From: Chryseobacterium taichungense
GTDB taxonomy: Bacteria > Bacteroidota > Bacteroidia > Flavobacteriales > Weeksellaceae
Assembly: GCF_900109935.1 (NCBI RefSeq)
Contig: NZ_FOBV01000007.1
Coordinates: 124,001 to 188,000, forward strand
Length of the DNA stretch: 64,000 nucleotides
Reading direction: 5' to 3'
Program-made: the position numbers and the translations under genes
Shown: one piece after another, positions 8,243 to 16,950 of the stretch
How the letters are laid out: each line of letters begins with the position of its first letter
How positions within the stretch are numbered: position 1 is the stretch's first letter
The notes under the pieces: model-generated
What the model was told of the DNA's origin: nothing
What the model saw: the letters and a program-made list of their open reading frames with translations, nothing else
Database searches by the model: none

Positions 8243-9427
8243 TTATTTCCTTACAAAACTTGCAACGTCATCAGCAGAAACGGTGTTTCCTCCTAAAATG
8301 ATCAGCCTTTCTACTACGTTTCTCAGCTCTCGGATATTTCCTGTCCAGGAAAGTGATTTTAAAGCTTCGATAGCTTTATCGTCAAATTTTTTCGGAGCTG
8401 TACCGTGCTCATCGGAGATGATTCCTGCGAAGTGTTCTACCAATAATTTGATATCTTCTTTTCTTTCATCCAAAGGTGGTACATAGATTTCAATCACAGA
8501 AAGTCTGTGGTAAAGATCCTCTCTGAATCTTCCTGCTTCAATTTCCTTCTGCATATTTTTGTTGGTAGCTGCAAGAACTCTTACATCTACCTTTATTTCC
8601 TTGTCACTTCCTACAGGAGATACTTTACTTTCCTGTAATGCTCTTAGAACTTTTGCCTGTGCAATAAGGCTCATATCACCGATCTCATCAAGGAAAATAG
8701 TTCCGCCGTTGGCCTGTTCAAATTTACCTTGTTTATCTTTGATAGCTCCTGTAAAAGAACCCTTTACGTGACCAAATAATTCAGATTCAATCAATTCAGA
8801 AGGAATCGCGGCACAGTTTACTTCTACCATTGGTCCTCTCGCACGTTCGCTCTGATTGTGTATAGCGTGGGCTACAAGTTCTTTTCCGGCTCCGTTCGGT
8901 CCTGTGATCAATACCCTAGCATCAGATGCGGCCACTTTCTCGATCATATCCTGAATTTTTTTCAAACCTGCTGATTCACCGATCATCTGATATTTCTTGC
9001 TTACCTTTTTCTTTAACGTTTTATTTTCGGTCTGAAGATTTTTATTCTCTTTCTTCAGGCTTTCTTTAGCTAAAGCATTTTTTACGCTGGTAATCAATCT
9101 GTTGATATCGATAGGCTTGGAAATGAAATCGTACGCACCATCTTTAAGACAGGAAACAGCAGAGTCGATATCTGCATGTCCTGAGATCATAATGAAAGTG
9201 GATTCCGGCTTTAGGGATAAACTCTGTTTCAAAAGTTCTGTTCCTGAAAGTTTAGGCATTTTAATATCGGAAATCACAAGTGCGAAATCTTCTTTTTCTA
9301 CCTGTTTATAACCTTCAAGGCCATCTTCGGCGATTACAAATTCATAGTCAGTAAGTTCATCGGAAAGAATACTTTGGAGTACTCCTGAGATTGCTTTTTC
9401 GTCTTCTACAATAAGGATTTTTTGCAT
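8243..9427 (-). CDS. Sigma-54-activator-type response regulator lacking a Fis DNA-binding domain
   Basis: Residues 1-120 form a receiver domain with E8/D9, phospho-acceptor D54 in VISDIKMPK and the switch lysine in ISKPI. Residues ~145-390 form an AAA+ sigma-54 interaction domain with a Walker A GPNGAGKE, the sigma-contact loop GSFTGA, Walker B IFLDEIG and a sensor-II NIRELRN. The protein stops at residue 394, just after the AAA+ lid. The C-terminal Fis-type HTH of NtrC (usual total ~450-480 residues) is absent. No cognate kinase is adjacent. It may act without sequence-specific DNA binding or from solution. Upstream YggS is 55 bp away. Confidence 0.88.
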   Translation of the reverse strand: MQKILIVEDEKAISGVLQSILSDELTDYEFVIAEDGLEGYKQVEKEDFALVISDIKMPKLSGTELLKQSLSLKPESTFIMISGHADIDSAVSCLKDGAYDFISKPIDINRLITSVKNALAKESLKKENKNLQTENKTLKKKVSKKYQMIGESAGLKKIQDMIEKVAASDARVLITGPNGAGKELVAHAIHNQSERARGPMVEVNCAAIPSELIESELFGHVKGSFTGAIKDKQGKFEQANGGTIFLDEIGDMSLIAQAKVLRALQESKVSPVGSDKEIKVDVRVLAATNKNMQKEIEAGRFREDLYHRLSVIEIYVPPLDERKEDIKLLVEHFAGIISDEHGTAPKKFDDKAIEALKSLSWTGNIRELRNVVERLIILGGNTVSADDVASFVRK

Positions 9428-9482
9428 AGTTGCAAATTTAGATTTTTTGATTGAATTATTAGCAAAAACTATACCTAATCAT

Positions 9483-10142
9483 CTATTTTGAGTAATCTCT
9501 TCTGCCAAAAATAGCCGATCCTACGCGCACTGAGGTAGCTCCGCATTCAATGGCAGTCGGAAAGTCATCACTCATTCCCATTGATAAAGTTTCTAAAGGC
9601 TGAAGCTGATTTAATTCATCAAAAAGTCCTTTAAGATTTAAAAATTCTTTCTTTATCTGATTTTTATCTTCGGTAAATGTTGCCATACCCATCAAGCCTG
9701 TGACGAAGATGTTTGGAAATTCACCGTTGAGGTATTTCTGATATAAACTTTTCGCTTCTTCGGCCTCCAGTCCGAATTTGGATTCTTCTTCCGCTATTTT
9801 CACCTGAAGCAGAACTTTGATTTTGCGTTGATGTTTCCCTGCTTCTTTATTGATTTCCCTGAGCAGCTTTTCTGAATCAACACTTTGAATGGTATCAATA
9901 AATTCAGCAATATATTTTACTTTATTCGTTTGCAAATGGCCGATCAGGTGCCACTGTATGTCTTTTGGCAAAAGCGGGTATTTTTCCGTAAGCTCCTGTA
10001 CTTTATTTTCTCCGAAGACCCTTTGGCCAAGATCATAGACTTCCTGAATAGCAGAAACCGGGTGTGTTTTTGAAACTGCTACCAATTCTACATGTTGAGG
10101 AAGTTGGCTTTTTATAGCGTTGTAATTTTCCTGAATACTCAT
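9483..10142 (-). CDS. YggS-family pyridoxal-phosphate homeostasis protein
   Basis: The 219-residue protein has the PLP-lysine segment LVAVSKTHP near residue 24, the VFGENKVQEL motif, HLIGHLQTNK and LSMGMSDDF, and ends with a phosphate-binding GATSVRVGSAIFG. This is the full alanine-racemase-N-like single barrel of the YggS/PLPBP family. These proteins bind PLP and buffer its level and amino-acid balance, with no firmly known enzymatic activity. The gene lies between the deacetylase and the response-regulator gene on the same strand. Confidence 0.9.
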   Translation of the reverse strand: MSIQENYNAIKSQLPQHVELVAVSKTHPVSAIQEVYDLGQRVFGENKVQELTEKYPLLPKDIQWHLIGHLQTNKVKYIAEFIDTIQSVDSEKLLREINKEAGKHQRKIKVLLQVKIAEEESKFGLEAEEAKSLYQKYLNGEFPNIFVTGLMGMATFTEDKNQIKKEFLNLKGLFDELNQLQPLETLSMGMSDDFPTAIECGATSVRVGSAIFGRRDYSK

Positions 10143-10255
10143 AAATGCAAATTTCTGAATTTTAAATTAAAATGTAATCAGATCTCGACAATTTAAATTT
10201 AACTGCAAAAAGTAGTGTGGTAAGTAAAAAATCAAATAAAGTTTAAAGAAATATC

Positions 10256-11128
10256 TCAGTTCAGAATTTCATTAATTCCCGGATATTCCGAAATTTTTCT
10301 AAAAACAAACCGATTGCTTTTTTGGAGCTTCTCAATAAAAAGATCCAGTTCATTAACGGAATCTGCATCTGTTAAATATTGATCATGCGTAAGAAATACG
10401 AGATGTCTGGAAGTCTTTTCAAGGTCATTAAAGAAAATACTGTCCACTTTTTTCAGCATAGCTTCATGATCTCCTTTTAAAGCCATTTTGTTGGTTGGTT
10501 TCCATTCCAGATCCCAGCCGATTACTTTATAGCCCGCTTTCTTCAGACTGTTTGCAGCTTCCGTAGAACTTTTCAGGTCGGTAATGGTAATGTTGTTCAG
10601 TCTCCAGATATTTCTTCCTGGCGTTCTGGCAATTTTGTCATAAAGTTTCAAGCTGTCTTTAGCGGTATCAAAATCATGGATTACCGCTATCGGATCTTTA
10701 TAAAAATCGGTGTATTTGTTGTGAGCATGTGTAAAACTGTGATTAGCGAGCTCTACCAATTTATCATTTCTGAGAAGCTGAAGATCTTCCTGCTGTTTTT
10801 TACTTCCGTAGGCGTGTTTTCCGACAAGGAAAGCCGTTGCGCAGACATTTCTTTTATGTAATATTTTAAGGAGATTTTCAGTTCCATGGTTGGGGCCATC
10901 GTCAAAAGTTAAATATATAACTCTCTTATCTGGATCTAAAATATTTTCATCATCATCAATTTTGGGGACAATTTTTGCGACGGGATGGTCTTTCCGAATC
11001 ATTTTTTCTGATTCTTTCTTATCATTTTTCTGATTACAGCTGTTACATAAAATCGAAGTTGCACTCATCAATGCAACCATCCCTAGAAAAGACTTTTTTA
11101 CAGACTTTTCCGCAAAGTTTTTTGTCAT
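10256..11128 (-). CDS. Polysaccharide deacetylase family lipoprotein
   Basis: The 290-residue protein opens with a basic segment and hydrophobic stretch ending in a lipobox-like ILCNSC at about residues 26-31, so it is likely a lipoprotein. The NodB domain follows with YLTFDDGP (metal Asp, near 72-79) and ANHSFTHAHN (HxxxH metal ligands), plus an RTPGRN motif 3. These are the catalytic elements of carbohydrate esterase family 4. The expected reaction is N-deacetylation of a cell-surface amino sugar polymer such as peptidoglycan. The 127-bp upstream spacer has no other gene. Confidence 0.8.
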   Translation of the reverse strand: MTKNFAEKSVKKSFLGMVALMSATSILCNSCNQKNDKKESEKMIRKDHPVAKIVPKIDDDENILDPDKRVIYLTFDDGPNHGTENLLKILHKRNVCATAFLVGKHAYGSKKQQEDLQLLRNDKLVELANHSFTHAHNKYTDFYKDPIAVIHDFDTAKDSLKLYDKIARTPGRNIWRLNNITITDLKSSTEAANSLKKAGYKVIGWDLEWKPTNKMALKGDHEAMLKKVDSIFFNDLEKTSRHLVFLTHDQYLTDADSVNELDLFIEKLQKSNRFVFRKISEYPGINEILN

Positions 11129-11244
11129 AAAATTAAATGGAGTTTACTTGTTAAAAAATGTTAAAAATTCCAAATAATTCTTAACAAAAATTATGCCTGA
11201 TTATGTGAAAATTTAAGTTTTAATTTTATTTTAATAAGTACGCA

Positions 11245-11973
11245 TTATTTGAGAATATCTTTAAGAAAAAGTGAGTTTTTTATGGCTGAAGTTCCCCATG
11301 TATTATTAAAAAATATAAAAGTCTTATGTTGCGCTTTTTTAATTTTTTGAGCTAAATCTTTCAGGAAATCTTCGCTGTATTCAGATTTATATAAAACCGG
11401 TTTGCCATGAAGTCTGTAGTACAAAATATCAGGGTGGTTTGTTACAACATCTTCCGGCAGATTTCCCGGAAAGCTGACCCCAGAAAAGACCATGTTTTTT
11501 TCTTTAAGAATATTAAAAATTTCTTCATTCCACCAGGATTCATGACGGAATTCAATGACATTTAAAAATCTTGAATCGATATTGTTTAGTATTATATTTA
11601 AATTTTCAGGCGTATTTTTAAATGATGGGGGAAACTGATAGAGAAATCCTGAAAGTTTGTTTTGCAAATGAGAATAAATATGGTCGCAGAAAAGCGTAAT
11701 TTCCTCTTTGCAGTCTTTCATTCTTTTTTCATGCGAAATGACTTTTGGAATTTTAATAACAAATCTGAAATCCTCAGGAGTTTCTTCTGTCCATTTTATT
11801 AGAGTCTTTGCAGTCGGCTTTCTGTAAAACGTTGAATTGATCTCTACACAATTGAATTCCTGAGAATATAGGGCAAGAAAATCTTTACTTTTGGCATCTT
11901 CCGGATACAGTGATCCTTTCCAGTCGTTATTGTAAAAACCTGAACATCCAATGTATAGCTTTTCTTTTTTCAT
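11245..11973 (-). CDS. DUF72 domain-containing protein (YecE-like)
   Basis: The 242-residue protein starts LYIGCSGFYNNDWKGSLYP, continues with EINSTFYRKPTAKTLIKW and FVIKIPKVISHEKRM, and ends with TFIFFNNTWGTSAIKNS. All are landmarks of the DUF72/YecE TIM-barrel family. Biochemical activity is unknown. The protein has no signal peptide and no membrane helices. It sits downstream of copA on the same strand with a 36-bp gap, so read-through from the metal operon is possible. Confidence 0.88.
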   Translation of the reverse strand: MKKEKLYIGCSGFYNNDWKGSLYPEDAKSKDFLALYSQEFNCVEINSTFYRKPTAKTLIKWTEETPEDFRFVIKIPKVISHEKRMKDCKEEITLFCDHIYSHLQNKLSGFLYQFPPSFKNTPENLNIILNNIDSRFLNVIEFRHESWWNEEIFNILKEKNMVFSGVSFPGNLPEDVVTNHPDILYYRLHGKPVLYKSEYSEDFLKDLAQKIKKAQHKTFIFFNNTWGTSAIKNSLFLKDILK

Positions 11974-12009
11974 ATTCTTGGTTTAAAGTTTCTCTATAGA
12001 TTAGAAAAA

Positions 12010-14841
12010 TTATTTACTATTTAAATCAACCGAATTTAATCGCAATGAATTTAAAATCACAGATAATGAACTTACGCTCATTGCCGCTGCTGCAATCATC
12101 GGTGACAGTAATATTCCAAAGAACGGATACAATAATCCTGCCGCAACAGGAACTCCCAAGACATTATAAATAAAGGCAAAGAATAGATTTTCTTTGATGT
12201 TTTTAAGTAGTTTTTCACTGAGCAGCCTTGATTTTGCCACTCCTGAGATATCACCCTTCAGCAAGGTAATTTCAGCACTTTCAATGGCTACATCGGTTCC
12301 TGTACCCATCGCGATCCCGATATTGGCCTGTGCCAGGGCAGGAGAGTCATTAATTCCGTCACCCGTCATAGCTACTATTTTTCCCTCTTGCTGTAGCTTT
12401 TTGACTTCATTTAATTTATCTTCGGGCTGACAATTAGCTATAAAATGTTTTATTCCAAGTTCTTCTGCAACGGCTTTTGCGGTATGTTCATTATCTCCTG
12501 TCATCATCATTACATCAATACCTTCGCTTATTAACTGCTGGATCGATTTTTTAGCATTTTCTTTAATTTTATCTGTAAAACTTATGAAGCCCAATACCTT
12601 TTCATTTTCTGCAACATACGATACCGTATGAGCTTTCGACTGCATCTCTGCGGCTTTTTGCTTAAGATTCTGAGGAACTGAAATTTGATATGTATTTAAA
12701 AGGCTTTCATTTCCTACATAGATCATTTTTCCATTGATGTTTCCTTTCACCCCTTTACCTGAGATATTTTCAAAATTTTCTGCTTTTTCAGGTTTAATAT
12801 TTTCTGCTTTTGCTTTTTTAATAACCGCATTAGACAACGGATGCTCAGAATTCTGATTTAAAGAATAAGCTAATTTTAAAATTAAGTTTCTGTCACCGCT
12901 ATCTACTTCAATATGTTCGGCGGATGGCTTTCCTTCGGTTAAAGTTCCTGTTTTGTCGGTAATTAAAACATTTACTTTATTCATCTGTTCAAGCGCTTCA
13001 GCATTTTTGATTAAAATCCCGTTTTTTGCACCTTTACCGATTCCTACCATTAAAGACATCGGGGTGGCAAGACCTAAAGCGCACGGACACGCAACGATTA
13101 ATACCGCTACTGCATTAACAAATGCAAAAAGACTTTTCTGTCCTTCCGGGCCGAAAAATTGCCACAGTATAAAGGTAAGGACAGCTACCAGAATAACGGC
13201 AGGGACAAATATTTTCGAAACTTTATCCGTTAATTTCTGGATTGGGGCTTTGCTTCTGCTGGCTTCATTTACCATTCTTATTATTTGTGATAAAAGCGTT
13301 TCGTCGCCTACTTTTTCAGCTTTCATGATGAAAACCTGATTTCCGTTAATAGTACCTGCAGATACTTTGTCATTCACATTTTTTTCTACAGCAACAGGCT
13401 CACCTGTAATCATACTTTCGTCTATGTAAGAACTTCCATCAGTGATTTTTCCATCAACGGGTATTTTTTCTCCGGGCTTTACTTTTAAAAGATCACCAAT
13501 CTTTACCTGCGAAAGAAGTACTTTTTTCTCTTCTCCATTTACAAGAAGATTGGCTTCATCTGCAGAAAGATTCATGAGTTCTCGGATGGCATTTCCTGTT
13601 TTTTTATGTGCTGCAGCTTCCATCAGCTGGCCTAAAATAACTAGCGTTAAAATGACACAGACTGCTTCAAAATATAATGGAATTTCATGATTGTGGCCGC
13701 GGATTTCATGAGGAATAATATCAGGGAAAACCAATGCCACAATGCTGAAAATAAAAGCAGCGGCAACGCCAAGGGCGATGAGACTGAACATATTGAGATT
13801 CCATGTTTTAAATGAAACCCAGCCTCTTTTCATTAAAAACCATCCTGAATAAAACAGTATAGGAAGCGTTAGTATCAATTCAATAATTCCCTGGATCTGA
13901 TGTGAAAACGGAAAATCGATCAACATCCCGCCCATGGAAAGAATAAAAACCGGAACCGTGAAAACCAGAGAAATAATGAATTTTCTTTTGAGAATGTTAT
14001 ACGTTTCGTCTTCTTCCTGATCATCTTTTTGCGGGACTTTAACAAGGTCCATCCCGCAGATCGGACAGGCTCCCGGCTCGTCCCGTACGATTTCAGGATG
14101 CATCGGACAAGTATATTTTGCTGTCTTTTTTTCAGGGTATTTTACGAGATCCATTCCGCAGACCGGACATCCTACATTGGAATCATACACTTTATCTCCC
14201 TCACAAAACATCGGACAGTAATATTTTCCTGCCATTTCATCGGTCGCTTTCGGGGCTTCATGTTGATGATTATGATGATGTGAATGACCTTCCGCGTTTT
14301 TTACAAGATCTTCTGTAATCTCTTCTAAATGCATATTGCAAACCGGACAGTCGCCTTTGTCAGGATAAATTTTGTCTCCTTCACAGAACATTGGACAATA
14401 ATATTTCCCAATATTATCCTTAAAATTTTCAGGAAGGTTGGTAGAAGAGTACGCTGGTTTATAATTAGGATCTTTTGCTTGTTTTTCTTCAATGGGGACG
14501 AGGTACATATTACATACCGGACATCTTTTTCCCTGTTGAAAGTATACTTTTTCGCCTTCGCATTCCATCGGACAATAGTATACGGAAGATGGAGAAACCC
14601 GGTCTTGTGGCTTAATGAATGTTTTATCAGGACTTGCCGGATCTTCCAGTTTGTAGTTTCCTATTTCTTCAAGTGCTTTATTTAAAATAGGTATATCAAC
14701 TTCTTTATCGGAAATGATAGTAGCAGAGCTTTCCTCAAGATTAATGTCCGCTTTAATGCCTTCCAGGCTATTAAGTTTTTCGACAATTTTTTTCTGACAT
14801 CCAGAGCATGTCATTCCGAGAATTTTATATTGATATTCCAT
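12010..14841 (-). CDS. copA: Copper-type heavy-metal P1B ATPase with HMA and four HMBD modules
   Basis: The 943-residue pump has an N-terminal HMA domain (MTCSGC, C12/C15). Four copies of a ~30-residue heavy-metal-binding module (YYCPM...CPVC.M type) follow at about 88-117, 147-177, 207-236 and 243-269, with a His-rich linker at 186-194. Then come the membrane segments, the TGE actuator motif (479-481), the ion-path CPC at 585-587, phosphorylated D629 in DKTGT and the hinge TGDGINDSP. CPC plus these modules points to Cu(I) (or Ag) export across the inner membrane. The gene follows the HMA-AraC regulator on the same strand by 184 bp. Confidence 0.9.
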   Translation of the reverse strand: MEYQYKILGMTCSGCQKKIVEKLNSLEGIKADINLEESSATIISDKEVDIPILNKALEEIGNYKLEDPASPDKTFIKPQDRVSPSSVYYCPMECEGEKVYFQQGKRCPVCNMYLVPIEEKQAKDPNYKPAYSSTNLPENFKDNIGKYYCPMFCEGDKIYPDKGDCPVCNMHLEEITEDLVKNAEGHSHHHNHQHEAPKATDEMAGKYYCPMFCEGDKVYDSNVGCPVCGMDLVKYPEKKTAKYTCPMHPEIVRDEPGACPICGMDLVKVPQKDDQEEDETYNILKRKFIISLVFTVPVFILSMGGMLIDFPFSHQIQGIIELILTLPILFYSGWFLMKRGWVSFKTWNLNMFSLIALGVAAAFIFSIVALVFPDIIPHEIRGHNHEIPLYFEAVCVILTLVILGQLMEAAAHKKTGNAIRELMNLSADEANLLVNGEEKKVLLSQVKIGDLLKVKPGEKIPVDGKITDGSSYIDESMITGEPVAVEKNVNDKVSAGTINGNQVFIMKAEKVGDETLLSQIIRMVNEASRSKAPIQKLTDKVSKIFVPAVILVAVLTFILWQFFGPEGQKSLFAFVNAVAVLIVACPCALGLATPMSLMVGIGKGAKNGILIKNAEALEQMNKVNVLITDKTGTLTEGKPSAEHIEVDSGDRNLILKLAYSLNQNSEHPLSNAVIKKAKAENIKPEKAENFENISGKGVKGNINGKMIYVGNESLLNTYQISVPQNLKQKAAEMQSKAHTVSYVAENEKVLGFISFTDKIKENAKKSIQQLISEGIDVMMMTGDNEHTAKAVAEELGIKHFIANCQPEDKLNEVKKLQQEGKIVAMTGDGINDSPALAQANIGIAMGTGTDVAIESAEITLLKGDISGVAKSRLLSEKLLKNIKENLFFAFIYNVLGVPVAAGLLYPFFGILLSPMIAAAAMSVSSLSVILNSLRLNSVDLNSK

Positions 14842-15025
14842 GATCCTTTATTTATGATACAAATTTCCAAAATGTAATTGGAAGGTTGTTATAAATTTAA
14901 GGATAATGTTTATAGAATTTGGTTAGAAGATTAGAAAGTGTTAGGGTTTTAGTGTTATCGAATTTAATTAACATCAGATCAACGTTGCCATTACCAAATA
15001 CGCTCAAACTTTCAAACACTCAAAC
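14842..15025. repeat. Spacer with short CTCAAAC-type repeats between regulator and copA
   Basis: The 184-bp gap contains tandem degenerate units (CTCAAACTTTCAAACACTCAAA region, about 15003-15028) and a facing GTGTTAGGGTTTTAGTG stretch. Such degenerate intergenic repeats are common in this group. No promoter box is certain here, so copA may depend partly on upstream transcription. Confidence 0.4.
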
Positions 15026-15586
15026 TCAAATCTGATCCAGTGGTTTTCTGTTGTGAACTTTAAGTTTTTTAAAATTAGTAGGCGTAAAGCCTGTACTGTT
15101 TCTAAACTGTGATGATAAATGCTGAACGCTTTTATAACCTAATTTTCCGGCAATTTCCGTTAAAGTAAATTCATTATAAAGTAACAGCTCTTTTACCTTT
15201 TCAATTTTTTGAAGGATAAAAAACTGTTCGAGCGTAAGATTTTCATTTTGAGAAAAAGTTTTGGAAAGTGTACTGTAATCTTTGTGAAGCTCATTGCTTA
15301 AAAATTCCGACAGAAGAAAATTTTCATCAATATCCAGTTCGCTGATCTTTGATATGATGAGGTTTTTAATTTTTTCAATAAGTTGACGTGAAGAGTCTTT
15401 AATTCTTTCAAAACCTGTTTGTTCCAGAAGTTTTTCCAGAACCTGAATTTTTTCATCTGAAACTTCGGATGCTGTTTCTACTTCGCCAAGACTGATATTC
15501 TTTACTTTAATATCGGTCTTGTCAAAAATATGGGAAACTGCAGTGATGCATCTTCCGCACACCATATTTTTTATGAAAATTTTCAT
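15026..15586 (-). CDS. HMA-AraC fusion, putative metal-responsive regulator
   Basis: The 186-residue protein joins an N-terminal HMA-like metal-binding fold (MVCGRC, C10/C13, residues 1-65) to an AraC/XylS DNA-binding domain. The HTH is at about 100-180, with LTEIAGKLGYKSVQHLSSQFRNSTG typical of the second HTH helix pair. There is no cupin or ligand-binding barrel as in usual AraC proteins. Position directly upstream of copA on the same strand suggests it reads Cu(I) through the CxxC and controls the pump. This is inference. Its start overlaps the thioesterase stop by 4 bp, implying translational coupling. Confidence 0.85.
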   Translation of the reverse strand: MKIFIKNMVCGRCITAVSHIFDKTDIKVKNISLGEVETASEVSDEKIQVLEKLLEQTGFERIKDSSRQLIEKIKNLIISKISELDIDENFLLSEFLSNELHKDYSTLSKTFSQNENLTLEQFFILQKIEKVKELLLYNEFTLTEIAGKLGYKSVQHLSSQFRNSTGFTPTNFKKLKVHNRKPLDQI

Positions 15587-15984
15587 TGCTGATTCTGTCT
15601 GTTCAGCCGGTCTTTTACAAACTCAACTTTCGTTTTTCCGTGCGGTGCAGGATTTCCCTGCTCATCGAGATTTACCATTACAATTTTGTCAACAGTAATG
15701 ATCGTCTGGTGAGTCATTTTATTTCTTACATCACATCTTAAAGTCAGAGAAGTGGATCCGAATGAGGAAACTTCAATACCTATTTCAATGATATCTCCCT
15801 GTTTGGCTGAACTTACAAAGTTAATTTCGGAGATAAATTTTGTAACTACTTTTTTATTTTCAAGCTGAATAACGGCGTATAGAGCGGCCTCCTCATCAAT
15901 CCACTGCAGCAATCTTCCTCCAAATAATGATTGGTTGGGATTGAGGTCTTCGGGTTTTACCCATTTTCTTGTATGATAGTTCAT
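15583..15984 (-). CDS. Acyl-CoA thioesterase (hotdog fold)
   Basis: The hotdog-fold protein has NPNQSLFGGRLLQWIDEEAALYA near its start, matching the N-x-x-G-x-x-FGG...D-E active-site helix of the YciA/BFIT thioesterase group, and ends with GKTKVEFVKDR. I take the ATG at 15984 (133 residues) rather than one 21 bp upstream, because MNYHTRKW is the usual family opening. It would hydrolyse acyl-CoA thioesters in the cytoplasm. It overlaps the HMA-AraC gene by 4 bp and is first in this three-gene run, although no metabolic link to metal export is evident. Confidence 0.82.
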   Translation of the reverse strand: MNYHTRKWVKPEDLNPNQSLFGGRLLQWIDEEAALYAVIQLENKKVVTKFISEINFVSSAKQGDIIEIGIEVSSFGSTSLTLRCDVRNKMTHQTIITVDKIVMVNLDEQGNPAPHGKTKVEFVKDRLNRQNQQ

Positions 15985-16005
15985 AATGATATATTTCCGC
16001 TGCAA

Positions 16006-16256
16006 ATTTAGTGTTTATAAGCTTTACGATCAACCGATTTATATTTGATATCTGAAACAGTATTATTTATTTTCTCAATAAAATTTCTGTAAGAGATAGA
16101 AAAGTAGAATTATATCAATAATTTTAGTTAATATCAACAACTTTAATGATATTTCTTCTTTTAATAAATATTCATAAATATTTCATGATGAATTAATACT
16201 TTTTAACGAACTTATATTTTGATTGAAAATTTTATTAAATTTTTTTTGAAAAACGT
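16006..16256. other. AT-rich divergent intergenic region
   Basis: Between the thioesterase start and the promoter of the RRM gene I see only very AT-rich sequence with no coding frame of note. Confidence 0.5.
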
Positions 16257-16286
16257 TTTGATATGAAATTATTAATCGTATCTTGC
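16257..16286 (+). promoter_or_regulatory. Promoter of RRM gene with ~90-nt leader
   Basis: TTTG at 16257-16260, an 18-bp spacer and TATCTTGC at 16279-16286 approximate the Bacteroidota -33/-7 consensus. Transcription would start near 16292, leaving a long, T-rich leader of about 90 nt before the ATG, of the kind that often controls cold-induced RNA-binding protein mRNAs. Confidence 0.5.
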
Positions 16287-16383
16287 ACCTGTCTTATATC
16301 TGGAATCAATATTTGTTCATTCTTTATGTTGTTTTTCTTTTATAAACCAAATCATTTTTAACATTTTTAATTTTTTTACTCAG

Positions 16384-16788
16384 ATGAACATTTTTGTTTC
16401 AAACATCAATTACGCAACTAAAGACTATGAGTTGCAAGATCTATTTTCAGAATTTGGAGAAGTTTCTTCAGTAAAAATCATTACAGACAAAGAAACTGGC
16501 CGTTCAAGAGGTTTCGGTTTCATCGAAATGGAAGACGCTGAAGGTCAGCAGGCTGTTGAGGCTCTTAATCAGAAAGAATTCAACGGAAAAACACTTAATG
16601 TTTCAGAGGCTAAACCAAGAGAGGAAAAGCCAAGAAGAACTTTCGGTAACAACGCAGGCGGAAACAGAGGCGGCGGTGGTTACGGAGGTAGCAACAGAAG
16701 CGGTGGAGGTTACGGAGGTAACAACAGAAGCGGCGGCGGTTACGGCGGTGGAGATCGTGGCGGTAACGGTGGCGGAAAACGTTGGTAA
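16384..16788 (+). CDS. Glycine-rich RRM RNA-binding protein (cold-shock type)
   Basis: Residues 1-80 form one RRM with RNP2 IFVSNI (3-8) and RNP1 RGFGFIEM (about 41-48). After residue 90 the chain is almost pure GGYGG/NRSGG repeats in three to four near-identical copies, a low-complexity RGG-like tail. Bacteria use such short RRM-Gly proteins as RNA chaperones, often cold-induced. The repeat-coded DNA is unusually GC-rich for this window. Long leader upstream and a strong terminator right after the stop indicate a single-gene, highly expressed unit. Confidence 0.9.
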   Translation: MNIFVSNINYATKDYELQDLFSEFGEVSSVKIITDKETGRSRGFGFIEMEDAEGQQAVEALNQKEFNGKTLNVSEAKPREEKPRRTFGNNAGGNRGGGGYGGSNRSGGGYGGNNRSGGGYGGGDRGGNGGGKRW

Positions 16789-16795
16789 AAAATAC

Positions 16796-16826
16796 GAGCG
16801 GCTCTGAAAAGAGCCGCTTTTCTTTT
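16796..16826 (+). terminator. Rho-independent terminator of RRM gene
   Basis: GCGGCTC (16798-16804) pairs with GAGCCGC (16811-16817) around a TGAAAA loop and is followed by TTTTCTTTT. Confidence 0.88.
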
Positions 16827-16950
16827 GTAATTATCATAGTGTAATTATATTTTTAAAATGTAAGGATAATGTGTTTTTTTTCAAATTTTTATGATTTTAT
16901 TTGGTTAACTGACAGAATATTTGTAAGTTAACCTAACTAAATTAATGATT

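Noticed and set aside
12953-13339. 128-codon frame opposite copA
   Set aside because: Antisense shadow of the ATPase; no domain and skewed composition expected from the complementary strand.
16556-16807. Valine/glutamate/alanine repeat frame overlapping the RRM gene
   Set aside because: Shifted reading of the GGYGG repeat DNA; the RRM frame carries both RNP motifs.
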